In this document: piece by piece, positions 44,763 to 54,386 of the stretch
Numbering within the stretch: position 1 is the stretch's first letter
Layout: every line of letters starts with the position of its first letter
NCBI GenBank assembly: GCA_001515265.1
Contig: LNDB01000006.1
Coordinates: 62,001-126,000 of the forward strand
Direction of reading: 5' to 3'
Source of the DNA: Candidatus Dichloromethanomonas elyunquensis
GTDB lineage: Bacteria > Bacillota > Desulfitobacteriia > Desulfitobacteriales > Syntrophobotulaceae
DNA length: 64,000 nt
The notes under the pieces: generated by a model
What the model saw: the letters and a program-made list of their open reading frames with translations, nothing else
Database searches by the model: none
Told to the model about the DNA's origin: nothing
Program-made: the position numbers and the translations under genes

Positions 44763-45873
44763 AAGGATAGAACTCTTTCACTTACAAATGCCCTTGAATT
44801 TTACCTTTAAAACATCCCAAACCAGTCTGAAGCACCGCGAGACCATGGTCATCCGGGCGGTGGATGAGTTGGGGAATACGGGATATGGAGAAGTTGTCGC
44901 TTTTCGCGAACCGTTTTATACCACAGAAACGATCACGGATTCTAAATGGGTATTACGCAATCGATATATCCCCCAATTATTGCCTGTTGAAATCAACCAT
45001 CCGTTTCTGCTTCATGAGAGGATGGATTTACGCTATCCTATGGCGATTGCCGGTCTGGAAAATGCGCTATTAGATCTGTATGCCAAGCGCAATGGGAAGT
45101 CTATTATGGAACTTGTGTTTTCTGAGGCAACGAGGGACAGAATTGAAGCCGGTATGGTCCTGGGAGATTTAGATATTTCAACCCTTGTCCGGCAAATAGA
45201 TTTATATCGAGGAGAAGGGTATACCCGATTTAAAATTAAAATTAAACCGGAAGACGGATTTTCAAAACTAAAATTCATCCGGGAAAAATACCCTGATCTT
45301 AAACTGCTGGCAGATGCCAACAAAAGTTACGAATACCATCAGGTTGACGAACTAAAAAAATTAGACGGACTGCAATTACTATGTATAGAAGAACCTCTCG
45401 CCCGATTTGACTTTACAGTTTATCAAAAACTTCAGGAAGAGATCAATATTCCGATCTGCCTGGATGAAAGTATTCAAACTATCACTGATTTAGAGCGAGC
45501 CGTTCAGTATAAGGCGTGTAAGGTTTTGAATATAAAAGTCGGGCGAATAGGGGGAATGTATTATGCCAAGCAAATGATTGAATTATGCAGAAAAAACCGT
45601 ATTCGCTACTGGATCGGGAGTATGGTGGAAAGCGGTATTTCCAAGATATTGCATGTTCATTTAGCAAGCCTGCAGGACACTTATATCCCAGGAGATTTAT
45701 CATCCTCCGGGCGTTATTTCCCAAAAGATATCATTGATCCCGAAATCATAGTCGAAAATGGCATGATACAAGTACCTAAAGGCTGGGGGCTAGGAGTCAA
45801 GATTAATGAAAGTGCTTTACAGGCGTATACCATTGACCATGAAAGAATAGGTGAAAAAGATGAACTTGATTGA
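44752..45873 (+). CDS. menC: o-Succinylbenzoate synthase MenC
   Basis: A 373-residue enolase-superfamily enzyme. It dehydrates SHCHC to o-succinylbenzoate. The catalytic Lys in TRFKIKIKPEDG (KxK), metal ligands in LLADANKSYE, CIEEPLARFD and CLDESIQT, and the second Lys in VLNIKVGRIGG are all visible. I chose ATG 44752 because the family starts MKIxxxEL; a GTG at 44740 with AGGA upstream is an alternative. It is an NSAR/OSBS subfamily member, so N-acylamino-acid racemase activity is possible in principle, but the operon context is decisive. Confidence 0.93.
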   Translation: MRIKRIELFHLQMPLNFTFKTSQTSLKHRETMVIRAVDELGNTGYGEVVAFREPFYTTETITDSKWVLRNRYIPQLLPVEINHPFLLHERMDLRYPMAIAGLENALLDLYAKRNGKSIMELVFSEATRDRIEAGMVLGDLDISTLVRQIDLYRGEGYTRFKIKIKPEDGFSKLKFIREKYPDLKLLADANKSYEYHQVDELKKLDGLQLLCIEEPLARFDFTVYQKLQEEINIPICLDESIQTITDLERAVQYKACKVLNIKVGRIGGMYYAKQMIELCRKNRIRYWIGSMVESGISKILHVHLASLQDTYIPGDLSSSGRYFPKDIIDPEIIVENGMIQVPKGWGLGVKINESALQAYTIDHERIGEKDELD

Positions 45874-46240
45874 GGGTTTGAATATTGAATATATCAATGT
45901 GCAAGAAGATACATTTGAGGCTAAAATGAATTTAACCCAGTTTCATAGCCAGAACTTAGGTTTTTTGCACGGAGGGGCCATGATTGCCTTTGGCGAGACG
46001 GTCTCGGGCTATGCATCCAACCAAAAAGTGAGCAGCAATCGGGTTGCTATGGGGCAGACCATTGTTGCCAATCATATGAAACCCAAAAAGACAGAAGGTT
46101 ATATTCTGGCCATGGGGAAGCTGATGCATCAGGGAAAAACATCCCATGTTTGGGGTATCGAAATGTATGATGAAAAAGGCCGTTTACTTTCCTATTTGAC
46201 CGTTACCAATGCCATCGTATCCGCTGTAATCCAGGAATAA
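45860..46240 (+). CDS. Hotdog-fold thioesterase, probable DHNA-CoA hydrolase
   Basis: A 126-residue PaaI/4HBT-type hotdog protein. LGFLHGGAMIAFGETVSGYAS holds the active-site pattern HGG...E, and VAMGQTIVANHMKP and SHVWGIEMYDEKGRLLS the remaining strands. As the last gene of a men operon that otherwise lacks a DHNA-CoA thioesterase, its likely job is to release DHNA from DHNA-CoA (MenI function); this is an inference from context. I chose ATG 45860 (AGGTG 6 bases upstream) over GTG 45851. It overlaps menC by 14 bases. Confidence 0.85.
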   Translation: MNLIEGLNIEYINVQEDTFEAKMNLTQFHSQNLGFLHGGAMIAFGETVSGYASNQKVSSNRVAMGQTIVANHMKPKKTEGYILAMGKLMHQGKTSHVWGIEMYDEKGRLLSYLTVTNAIVSAVIQE

Positions 46241-46268
46241 AAAAGTAATTTCGCTTCTGGAAATAATT

Positions 46269-46277
46269 TGTTATAAT
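46269..46277 (+). promoter_or_regulatory. Extended -10 promoter of the chromate transporter operon
   Basis: TGTTATAAT (TG, one base, TATAAT at 46272-46277) lies 35 bases before the ATG. No good -35, which fits an extended -10 promoter. It separates the chr genes from the men operon. Confidence 0.5.
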
Positions 46278-46312
46278 GGTATCGATCGACAATTGTGTTG
46301 GAGGCTTACAAG

Positions 46313-46837
46313 ATGCAGAGTCTATGGGATTTATTCGTTGCTTTTTTCAGAGCTGCCAATTTGGCTTTTGGGGGTGGACCGGCAATTATTCCACTGGTCC
46401 AAAATGAAGTCGTCAATCATTATCATTGGCTTTCCATTTCTCAAATGGCTGATGGAATTGCGATTTCCTCTGCCCTTCCCGGGCCTATTGCCACTTTACT
46501 GGCAGGGTTTGTGGGGTATCATGTATCCGGGTGGTTCGGGGTACTGGTTGCTTTGTTAGGGACTGTTGTCCCGACAACATTGATCGTTATTTTATTGTCG
46601 AATATACTTATGAAACATATTAATTCTCCTTCTCTGAAAGGGATGCTCAAAGCAGTCAGACCCGTGGTCGTAGTCCTGATTGCCAAAGCCTCTTTAGATA
46701 TGGGGATAAATTCCTTTCTGAATATTTATACGTGGACCATCGCCGTCATTACGGCTATTGCTGTGATCAAATATAAAATTCACCCGGCTTTTTTGATTAT
46801 GTTTTCTATGGTATTTGGACTGGTGGTTTTTAGATAG
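46313..46837 (+). CDS. Short-chain chromate transporter (CHR domain), subunit 1
   Basis: A 174-residue membrane protein with one CHR domain. The conserved block is FFRAANLAFGGGPAIIPLVQ, then AISSALPGPIATLLAGFVGY and MLKAVRPVVVVLIAK. Short single-domain CHR proteins are encoded in pairs and work together, equivalent to one two-domain ChrA. They export chromate or related anions; sulfate-like physiological substrates are possible. I chose ATG 46313 (GGAGG 8 bases upstream) over TTG 46295. It is followed 11 bases later by its partner. Confidence 0.9.
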   Translation: MQSLWDLFVAFFRAANLAFGGGPAIIPLVQNEVVNHYHWLSISQMADGIAISSALPGPIATLLAGFVGYHVSGWFGVLVALLGTVVPTTLIVILLSNILMKHINSPSLKGMLKAVRPVVVVLIAKASLDMGINSFLNIYTWTIAVITAIAVIKYKIHPAFLIMFSMVFGLVVFR

Positions 46838-46848
46838 GGGGAAAGACA

Positions 46849-47394
46849 ATGTGGAAGAAATATATTAATGTATTGCTGGCATTTACAAGGGCTTCCAACC
46901 TTGGTTTCGGGGGAGGTCCGGCAGTCGTGCCCCTTATTCAAAAGGAAGCCGTAGACAGGTACCATTGGATGACCTTCGAAGAATTTGCCGATGCCTTAGC
47001 CGTGGGGAATACCCTTCCCGGTCCGATTGCCACCAAACTGGCAAGTTATATTGGTTATAAAGTAGCGGGTTGGACAGGTGCTCTTCTGGCGCTGATCGGG
47101 ACAATTCTGCCGACGCTTTTGATTACGGTATTCTTAGGGGATATTATCACCAGATACGCCAATACACCTACAGTGTCGGCCATGCTGCAGGCTGTTCGCC
47201 CTGTGGTCGTTGTACTCATAGCCCAATCTGCCTATGATTTGGGGAAAAAGGCTTTCCCCTCAAAAAGTACGTGGGTAATTGGTGTAATTGCTCTTGCAAC
47301 CTTATATCTTCTAAATCTTCACCCTGGAATCTTAATCTTAATAGCCTTGATTTTTGGATATTTTGTCTATGGGAAACAGAGTAAAAAGGCCTGA
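46849..47394 (+). CDS. Short-chain chromate transporter (CHR domain), subunit 2
   Basis: A 181-residue paralogue of the preceding gene with FTRASNLGFGGGPAVVPLIQ, AVGNTLPGPIATKLASYIGY and MLQAVRPVVVVLIAQS, and six predicted membrane helices. It forms the second half of the paired transporter, probably inserted in the opposite orientation. The start follows GGGGGAAAG. The downstream TauE/SafE gene follows closely and may be in the same operon. Confidence 0.92.
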   Translation: MWKKYINVLLAFTRASNLGFGGGPAVVPLIQKEAVDRYHWMTFEEFADALAVGNTLPGPIATKLASYIGYKVAGWTGALLALIGTILPTLLITVFLGDIITRYANTPTVSAMLQAVRPVVVVLIAQSAYDLGKKAFPSKSTWVIGVIALATLYLLNLHPGILILIALIFGYFVYGKQSKKA

Positions 47395-47455
47395 AAGCGT
47401 TTCATTCATCGAAAATGGACTTGCGCAGTGCTTAAGAAAAGAGATTAGTCTAAGA

Positions 47456-48223
47456 ATGGATTTGAAAGTAATATTATTCGTTTGCTGTTTCGTTTTCTTG
47501 GCCGGACTTATTGATTCAATCGCCGGAGGAGGAGGGCTTATATCCTTACCTGCATATATCGCTTCGGGTATTCCGGTTCATGTCGCATTAGGATGCAATA
47601 AGTTTTCTTCGGCCTGTGGGAGTACTGTCTCCTCATTACGGTTTTGGAAAAATAAGAAAGTACATATCAGGACGGTAGTAGTGTCCGTCATCTGTGCCTT
47701 AGCCGGTTCTGCGGCCGGAGCAGGGACTGTATTATTAGTAGATGATTACCTGTTCAGGATTATTCTTATTAGTACTATACCTATTGTCGGGATATTCGTG
47801 ACACTAAAAAAAGATTTCGGTATTCAGAATGAAGTCGACAAGCTGAATAAACGTAAGGTCATGATCCTTTCAGCCTTAATCGGTTTAGGGATTGGTTTTT
47901 ATGACGGTTTTCTTGGCCCGGGAACCGGAACATTTCTTATTTTTTGTTATGCCCTTTTGCTGCATTTTGATTTGGTTACGGCTTCCGGGAATGCCAAACT
48001 AGTGAATTTATCTTCGAATATTGGCGCTTTGATTATGTTTTTAATCCATGGCCAAGTTTATTTCGTTTTGGCAGTACCGGCTGCTTTTTTTGGAATTGCC
48101 GGGAATTATATTGGTTCGGGACTGGCTTTAAAAAATGGCAGCCGGGTTATCAAACCGGTTTTTCTGATTGCTTTAGGATTACTGATTGTCAACTTAATTT
48201 ACAGTATCGTCCAAAGAGCCTAA
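47456..48223 (+). CDS. TauE/SafE (TSUP) family permease
   Basis: A 255-residue membrane protein with about eight helices. The two family repeats are seen: LAGLIDSIAGGGGLISLPAYI with GCNKFSSACGSTVSSLRF near the N-terminus, and GFYDGFLGPGTGTFLIFCYA with GNAKLVNLSSNIGALIMF in the second half. The family moves sulfite, sulfoacetate, sulfonates or other anions. Beside the chromate transporters, an oxyanion or sulfur compound is plausible. The longer frame from 47354 overlaps the previous gene; I placed the start at ATG 47456, directly before the first helix. Confidence 0.88.
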   Translation: MDLKVILFVCCFVFLAGLIDSIAGGGGLISLPAYIASGIPVHVALGCNKFSSACGSTVSSLRFWKNKKVHIRTVVVSVICALAGSAAGAGTVLLVDDYLFRIILISTIPIVGIFVTLKKDFGIQNEVDKLNKRKVMILSALIGLGIGFYDGFLGPGTGTFLIFCYALLLHFDLVTASGNAKLVNLSSNIGALIMFLIHGQVYFVLAVPAAFFGIAGNYIGSGLALKNGSRVIKPVFLIALGLLIVNLIYSIVQRA

Positions 48224-48290
48224 CTTTCATCAATTGAATTTTACTACCGCACTGCGGATAGAGTTGGAAAATAGACTTAAATAATGTTCC

Positions 48291-48908
48291 CTAGTGTTTT
48301 CTGCTTAGGGCAATGATGGCATTGCTGAGAAGGCCCAGACTGGCTCCTGCAAATAAACCGACCCCAAAGCCGATTAGCGTATTAAGCAAGGTGTGGCCGA
48401 GGAGATAGCCGAGAAATGCCCCCAGGGTCATTCCCAATAAGGTAAAGGCTGCGTAAAACAAACCAATTGCTTCCCCATTGTTTTGATACCAGTGTGCCAT
48501 ATACTCCTCCATTCCGAATCCGTCAAAAGCATTGACGAATTCATCAAAAGTTTCATTCAGTTCTGCCTCATCGAATTTATCCATTGTGATTTTTATAGCT
48601 TCTGCCTCGGTATAACCTTCATTCATCAGATCAAGAAGTCCATCTTTCAGATACGTTTTGATTTCCTCGGCGAAATCGGGGTTTCCTGGTTTCATACTGA
48701 ATTTATGGCGGTACTTGTTAATCCCTTGTTCAATTTTCCCGCGTTGATTTCTTATTTTGTGCGATATTTTTTTGCGCTGCTGCTCATATTTAGTCTGGAG
48801 AAGTTCCATATAGGTCATATTTTCGCGCCCAGTGTAGCCCGCCTTCCTGGCAACACGTTCAACCATTGTATCGATTTTGGCTAGTGTCTCTGAGCTTAAA
48901 TTATTCAT
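48291..48908 (-). CDS. HAAS-type membrane protein partnered with PadR
   Basis: A 205-residue protein. The cytoplasmic part (about 1-130) is helical and charged and contains a HAAS/DUF1700-like segment (DFAEEIKTYLKDGLLDLMNEG, YTEAEAIKITMDKFDEAELN). Two hydrophobic segments follow (about 145-170 and 175-200, rich in Gly). Such proteins are usually encoded directly after a PadR-type repressor, as here, and are thought to act as membrane-linked sensors or anti-regulators. It overlaps the padR stop by 8 bases on the minus strand. Confidence 0.75.
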   Translation of the reverse strand: MNNLSSETLAKIDTMVERVARKAGYTGRENMTYMELLQTKYEQQRKKISHKIRNQRGKIEQGINKYRHKFSMKPGNPDFAEEIKTYLKDGLLDLMNEGYTEAEAIKITMDKFDEAELNETFDEFVNAFDGFGMEEYMAHWYQNNGEAIGLFYAAFTLLGMTLGAFLGYLLGHTLLNTLIGFGVGLFAGASLGLLSNAIIALSRKH

Positions 48909-49242
48909 TGATAATCACACCTTTCAAAAATAAATCAATAATGTCTTTCAGATGTTCCCATTCTTTTTTCTTAGCGGCCAAGTGTTTTTTGCCGTCCGGC
49001 AAAAGTTTATAATATTTTCGCCGCCCGCCAATACTTTCTTCACCCCAGTAGGATAAAATGAAACCGCTCTGCTCCAGCCTTTTGAAAGCGAGGTAAAGAG
49101 TACCTTCTTTTATTTCAAAATTGTTCTGGGTTTGATTTTTGACCCGTTTGCCAAGCTCATACCCGTATAAATCCTGATGATAGAGAAGAGCAAGAATAAT
49201 GATGTCAATATAGCCTTTAAGCATTTCCCGTTCTATTTCCAC
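48901..49242 (-). CDS. PadR-family transcriptional regulator
   Basis: A 113-residue winged-helix repressor: MLKGYIDIIILALLYHQDLYGYELGKRVKN at the N-terminus (helices 1-2), IKEGTLYLAFKRLEQSGFI (recognition helix) and the wing WGEESIGGRRKYYKLLPDGK, followed by a dimerisation helix. I placed the start at GTG 49242 (VEIEREMLKGY). An ATG at 49341 would extend it by 33 residues without homology, and that ATG coincides with the predicted transcription start (promoter at 49347-49375), so it cannot be translated with a ribosome binding site. It forms an operon with the HAAS gene. Confidence 0.88.
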   Translation of the reverse strand: MEIEREMLKGYIDIIILALLYHQDLYGYELGKRVKNQTQNNFEIKEGTLYLAFKRLEQSGFILSYWGEESIGGRRKYYKLLPDGKKHLAAKKKEWEHLKDIIDLFLKGVIINE

Positions 49243-49325
49243 CAGTTTATCACTTCTTTCCTTGGTCCGTATCTTGCAGAAGGCTTGATAAAGTGTTTCC
49301 GCAGCATTTGTGGTTCTATAATGCT

Positions 49326-49387
49326 TGATACGTTGTATCATAATTTATTATATATATTAGTACTTAATTATGCAAGGTATCTTGCAT
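49326..49387 (-). promoter_or_regulatory. padR promoter with two palindromic operators
   Basis: On the minus strand -35 TTGCAT (49375-49370), 17 bases, -10 TATAAT (49352-49347); start near 49340. Palindrome 1, ATGCAAG-GTAT-CTTGCAT (49370-49387), covers the -35. Palindrome 2, TGATAC-GTT-GTATCA (49326-49340), covers the start site. Both are perfect in their arms and well placed for autorepression by the PadR dimer. Confidence 0.7.
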
Positions 49388-49623
49388 TGTTTTTTATTTC
49401 GTTACGATATTAAGAATAGAGAATCGAACTCGTTTTGACATTGATGCTGGAAATTCATGCTTTCAATATTAAGGCGTATACTTACCTGAAACAGCGAAGA
49501 CAATAGTAGTAAAACTGTTTAATAATTCTATGGAAACATAAAATTGCATCGGACTTAACACTTGGGACTTATTAAAAGGAATCAATTGAAAAAATCCTAA
49601 AAAGATGCTGAGGGAGACGTAGC
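49388..49623. other. Intergenic region before ABC pair 3, nothing recognised
   Basis: About 236 bases between the padR regulatory region and the broken ABC gene. AT-rich. I find no palindrome like the one upstream of ABC pair 1, no clear hairpin terminator and no small frame with a good ribosome binding site, apart from GAGGGAGACGT before the ABC start at 49624. Confidence 0.5.
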
Positions 49624-51801
49624 ATGCTGAAGTTAATCAAATATCTAAAACCTTTTACCGTAACAGTACTGGCAATCGTGACACTTCTTTTTGTTCAGGC
49701 TGTCTGCGACTTGTCCCTTCCGGACTATACGTCGAATATCGTTAATGTCGGTATCCAGCAGGCGGGAATTGAAAATGCGGTTCCGCAAGCCATCCGCAAG
49801 AGTGAATTGGATAAAATCAAATTTTTTATGAGTCCGACCGGTCAAAGCAAAGTATTGGATAGTTACACCTTACTGGATAAGAACACCATGTCGGCAGCCA
49901 GTTATACCGAGAAATTCAAGGATTATCCCAAGCTCGCGGAAGAGCCAATTTATCAGCTCAATGTAATTGATCAAGCGAAAAAGACAGAATTAAATTCCAT
50001 CTTGGGAAAACCAATTTTGATTATTGCTGAGATGGAGAAAAACGGGATAGGGAATGTTGATCTTTCCAAAATTTCTTTTGTACAAATAGAGGCGATCAAA
50101 AAGATGGCCGATGATAAGTTTGCCCAAATGCCGGAATCGATGATAACCCAGGCAGCAGTATCTTATATCCGTCAGGAATACTGAATTCTGGGAGTTAATA
50201 CGGATAAAATTCAGAGCGGCTATATCCTCTATTCCGGATTTGTGATGCTTTTAATTGCTTTATTGAGTATGGCAGCTACCGTAATCGTCAGTTTTTTAGG
50301 GGCCAGGGTAGCTGCAGGCCTATCTAAAAAATTAAGAGAAAATGTATTTCGAAAAGTTGTCAGCTTTTCCAGCACGGAATTTGAAAAGTTTTCAACTGCA
50401 TCACTGATTACCCGAAGTACCAATGATATACAACAGATTCAGATGATGATGGTCATGCTTCTCAGAATCGTTTTCTACGCCCCTATTTTAGGGGTAGGCG
50501 GAATTATCAAGGTTCTAAATAGTGATTACTCCATGGGATGGATTATTGTTATCGCTGTCGGAGCAATTTTGATCCTGGTCATTGTCTTGTTCGGTGTTGC
50601 AATTCCAAAATTCAAAATGATCCAAAAGCTTGTTGATCAGTTGAATCTGGTTACACGGGAAATCTTATCAGGAATAATGGTTATTCGTGCCTTTAATACC
50701 CAAAAACATGAAGAAAAGAAATTTGAAAAAGCCAACTGGGACTTAACAAAAACAAATCTGTTCGTAACAAGGACGATGTCTTTGATGATGCCTTTGATGA
50801 TGCTGATTATGAATGCAATTACGCTCCTTATTATTTGGGTGGGAGCCCGTCAGATTGATCAGGGGGCAATGCAGGTTGGCAATATGATGGCCTTTATTCA
50901 GTATGCTATGCAGATCATTATGTCTTTCTTGATGATATCCATGGTATCCATCATGCTTCCCAGGGCGACGGTTTCGGCCGAGCGTATCGGTGAAGTCTTA
51001 GACGCGGAAATATCCGTCAAAGACCTTCCTAATCCGCAACATTTTTTCTCGACCCAGAAAGGCCTTATAGAGTTTAGAGATGTTTCCTTCCGGTATCCTG
51101 GCGCTGAAGAAGATGTTCTTTCCGGTATCAGCTTCAGTGCCCAGCCTGGGCAAACAACGGCCTTTATCGGCAGTACGGGAAGTGGCAAAACAACGTTAAT
51201 TAACCTGATTCCTCGTTTCTATGATATTACCGGGGGACAAATCCTCATTAATGGTATAGACATTAAAAAGGTATCTCAGCATGACCTTCGGGAAAAAATT
51301 GGCTATGTACCGCAAAAAGCAATTCTTTTTTCCGGCACCATCGAAAGCAATTTAGTATATGGAGTTGAGAGCACCACGGAAACGGAATTAACCAAAGCAG
51401 CCGCGACTGCACAAGCAATTGATTTTATCAGATCAAAAGAAGAAGGATTTGCAGCCAATATTTCGCAAGGCGGTGCTAACGTTTCAGGCGGACAAAAACA
51501 AAGACTATCCATCGGCAGAGCTCTCGTCAAAAAACCTGAAATCTACATTTTTGACGATAGCTTTTCCGCTTTAGATTTTAAAACGGAAGCTGCTTTACGT
51601 AAAGCGCTTCGAGAGGAAAAGACTGACAGTACCGTTCTGATTGTAGCCCAAAGGATCAGCACGATCATGAATGCCGATCAAATTATTGTACTCGATGAAG
51701 GTAAAATCGTGGGAAAAGGTAAACATCATGAGCTCATGGAAAACTGTGAAGTGTATCAGCAGATCGCTTTGTCTCAGCTTTCAAGGGAGGAACTTGCGTA
51801 A
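49624..51801 (+). pseudogene. ABC exporter half-transporter, pair 3, interrupted by an in-frame TGA
   Basis: Related to the degenerate-site subunit at 2939-4669 but with an extra extracytoplasmic insertion of about 140 residues after the first helix. The reading frame stops at a TGA (50182-50184) following SYIRQEY, and continues in the same frame (ILGVNTDKIQSGYILYSGF) to the normal end. The downstream part has Walker A GSTGSGKTT, VSGGQKQR and YIFDDSFSALD (Asp in place of catalytic Glu). The two open parts are 49624-50184 and 50242-51801 (first ATG after the stop). A single nonsense mutation is the simplest reading. No selenocysteine context is evident. Confidence 0.8.
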
Positions 51802-53464
51802 TGAGCGATGCAAATCATAACCAAAATCCGGTCAGTGGTGGGACATCAAACGCCCGGCCGTCTGAGGGCAGGCCAATGGGCAGGGGGCCCATGGGAGGAG
51901 GTCCCATGGGCGGAATGCACATGGGGGAAAACGCTAAAGATTTCAAAGGCACTATGAAAAAGTTAATTGACTACCTGAAACCTTTTCTCTTTTCGATATT
52001 CATCGTTATCACCCTGGCAATCGGCAGTTCAGTCTTTTCTATTGCCGGTCCCAAAATTCTGGGTAAAGCCACAACGAAAATTTTTGAAGGTCTTGTCGGT
52101 AAAGTGTCCGGAATTCCCGGAGCGGGTGTTGATTTCAGCTACATAGAAAATATTATTTTACTGTTAATAGGACTATACGTTGTCAGTGCGCTTTTTTCTT
52201 TCACTCAAGGCTATATTATTTCAGGGGTGGCTCAAAAGGTATCTTTCAATTTAAGACGGGATATTTCAGAAAAAATCAATCGTCTGCCTCTTAAGTATTT
52301 CGACACGAAAACTCATGGAGAGGTACTTTCCAGGGTAACCAATGATATCGATACGGTCAGTCAGACGTTAAACCAGAGCATGTCCCAGATCATCACATCT
52401 GTCATAACCATAATTGGCGTACTGGTAATGATGTTTTCCATCAGCTGGCTAATGACGGTTGCAGCGATACTTATATTGCCTATATCCATGGTCTTAACTG
52501 CATTTGTCATCAAAAATTCTCAAAAATACTTCAAACAGCAACAAGCATTTTTGGGGCAAGTCAATGGACATGTCGAAGAAATTTTTGGCGGACACCTCAT
52601 CATGAAAGCTTTTAACGGAGAAAAGAGAGCCGTTGAGGCATTTGACGGGTTAAATGATAAATTATATCGCTCTGCCTGGAAATCTCAATTCTTGTCCGGT
52701 ATGATGATGCCGATTATGATCTTTATAGGCAACTTGGGGTTTGTTTTGGTAAGCATCCTCGGCGGTTGGCTGGCGATTAAGAAGACGATAGAAGTTGGAG
52801 ACATCCTGTCCTTTATTCAGTATGTCCGCCAGTTTACACAGCCTATCGCCCAAGTGGCCCAAATCTCAAATATTATTCAATCCACCGCAGCGGCTGCAGA
52901 AAGAGTATTTGAATTTTTGGAAGAAGACGAAGAAGTTTCCGACACGGCAAATCCTGTAAGTCCACAAGGCATTATTGGGGAAGTGTTATTCAAAAATGTT
53001 CATTTCGGTTATCGTCAGGATAAAATTGTTGTCAACAATTTAAATGCCGTGATAAAAAAGCAGCTAAATCCGCTTATGCCCATCTGTTTATTAAGACACT
53101 GCCTCATGGCTATGACATGGTTTTAAATGAAGAAGCTACCAACATCTCACAGGGACAAAAACAGCTGTTGACTATAGCAAGGGCAATCTTAGCCGACCCC
53201 AAGATACTTATCTTAGACGAGGCAACCAGTTCAGTTGATACCCGCACTGAAGTTCTGATTCAAAAAGCCATGGAAAACTTGATGAAAGGCCGAACAAGCT
53301 TTATTATTGCCCATCGCTTGTCGACCATCCGGGATGCGGATTTGATATTGGTCATGAAAGAAGGAGACATTATAGAAAAAGGCCGACATGAAGAATTGCT
53401 GGCTGCTAACGGATTTTATGCCTCACTCTACCGCAGCCAATTTGAAGTAAGCGATGCGGGATAA
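51801..53464 (+). pseudogene. ABC exporter half-transporter, pair 3, with internal deletion in the ATPase domain
   Basis: Close paralogue of 4666-6516. The N-tail is Gly/Met/Pro-rich, the six-helix domain is complete and the protein reads normally to KIVVNNLNAVIK. There the sequence jumps to the region before LPHGYDMVLNEEATNISQGQ: compared with the paralogue about 250 bases are missing, including Walker A and the Q-loop. Because 250 is not a multiple of three, the frame is lost (stop at 53126), and the tail is open only from 53117 (signature ISQGQKQLL, Walker B LILDEATSSVD). It cannot bind ATP, so pair 3 is dead in both subunits. Confidence 0.88.
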
Positions 53465-53497
53465 GCTACAAACTAATAATCAAAAGGAGAAGGCAAG

Positions 53498-54382
53498 ATG
53501 AACGTTGTGGAAATCAATCATTTAACCAAGTATTACGGCAAAAAGCGCGGGATTATTGATGTAAATTTTAATGTAGAGGAAAAAGAAATCTTTGGTTTTA
53601 TTGGACCAAACGGCGCAGGTAAATCCACAACGCTCAGGACTATCCTGGGTCTGATTTACCCAACGGGCGGAAGTGCCAAGATTTTCGGGAAAGACAGTAT
53701 TCAATACGGCCCGGAAATAAAAAAACAGATCGGGTATCTGCCGTCCGAAGTATTCTATTATGACAAAATGAGGGTAAAAGACCTCCTCAAATATGCGGCA
53801 AGCTTTTATCAAAAAGATTGCCGCAAGAGAATTAGAGAGCTGGCTGAAATCATGGATTTGGACCTTGATAAAAGGATTGATGATTTATCCTTCGGCAATA
53901 AGAAGAAAGTTGGAATTGTCCAGGGGCTCCTTCACGAACCTAAGCTGATTATCCTCGATGAACCCACCGGCGGATTGGACCCTTTAATGCAGCAAAAGTT
54001 CTTTGAACTTTTACAAGAAGAGAATAAAAGAGGTGCGACGATTTTGCTTTCCTCCCATATCTTAGGTGAGGTTCAAAGACTTTGTGACCGCGTAGCCATT
54101 ATTAAAGAAGGGAAAATTGTCGAACTGCAAAGAATCAGTTCATTACAAGAAAGAGCCTATAAAAAAATTAAAATTCAAGTTCCTGAAGACTTGGATTCAA
54201 ATTATTTTCAAATAGATGGGGTTAGTAATGTTGAAGTGAAACAAAACATCATCAGCTTTATGTATAAAGGGAATGTCAATGCAATAATGAAAAAGATTTC
54301 CGAAATCAAAATTGTTAATATCTGGATAGAAGAGCCGGATTTGGAAGAAATTTTTCTTCATTATTATGAAAGGGGGGCTTAA
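53498..54382 (+). CDS. ABC-2 type exporter, ATP-binding protein
   Basis: A 294-residue ATPase of the BcrA/drug-resistance exporter class. Walker A GPNGAGKST is near residue 35, the signature is LSFGNKKKVGI near 130, Walker B LIILDEPTGGLDP near 150 and the H-loop LSSHILGEV near 187; a C-terminal regulatory domain follows. The signature is atypical (SFGNK instead of SGGQ), as in related two-component ABC-2 exporters. It precedes two ABC-2 permease genes. A GGAGAAGGC ribosome binding site precedes the ATG. Confidence 0.9.
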   Translation: MNVVEINHLTKYYGKKRGIIDVNFNVEEKEIFGFIGPNGAGKSTTLRTILGLIYPTGGSAKIFGKDSIQYGPEIKKQIGYLPSEVFYYDKMRVKDLLKYAASFYQKDCRKRIRELAEIMDLDLDKRIDDLSFGNKKKVGIVQGLLHEPKLIILDEPTGGLDPLMQQKFFELLQEENKRGATILLSSHILGEVQRLCDRVAIIKEGKIVELQRISSLQERAYKKIKIQVPEDLDSNYFQIDGVSNVEVKQNIISFMYKGNVNAIMKKISEIKIVNIWIEEPDLEEIFLHYYERGA

Positions 54383-54386
54383 ACGA

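Noticed and set aside
50170-50200. TGA at 50182 as a selenocysteine codon
   Set aside because: Only a weak six-base pairing (CTGAAT/ATTCAG) is visible and no bacterial SECIS-like loop. The site lies in an extracytoplasmic region of an ABC exporter, a family with no known selenoproteins, and the partner gene is also broken.
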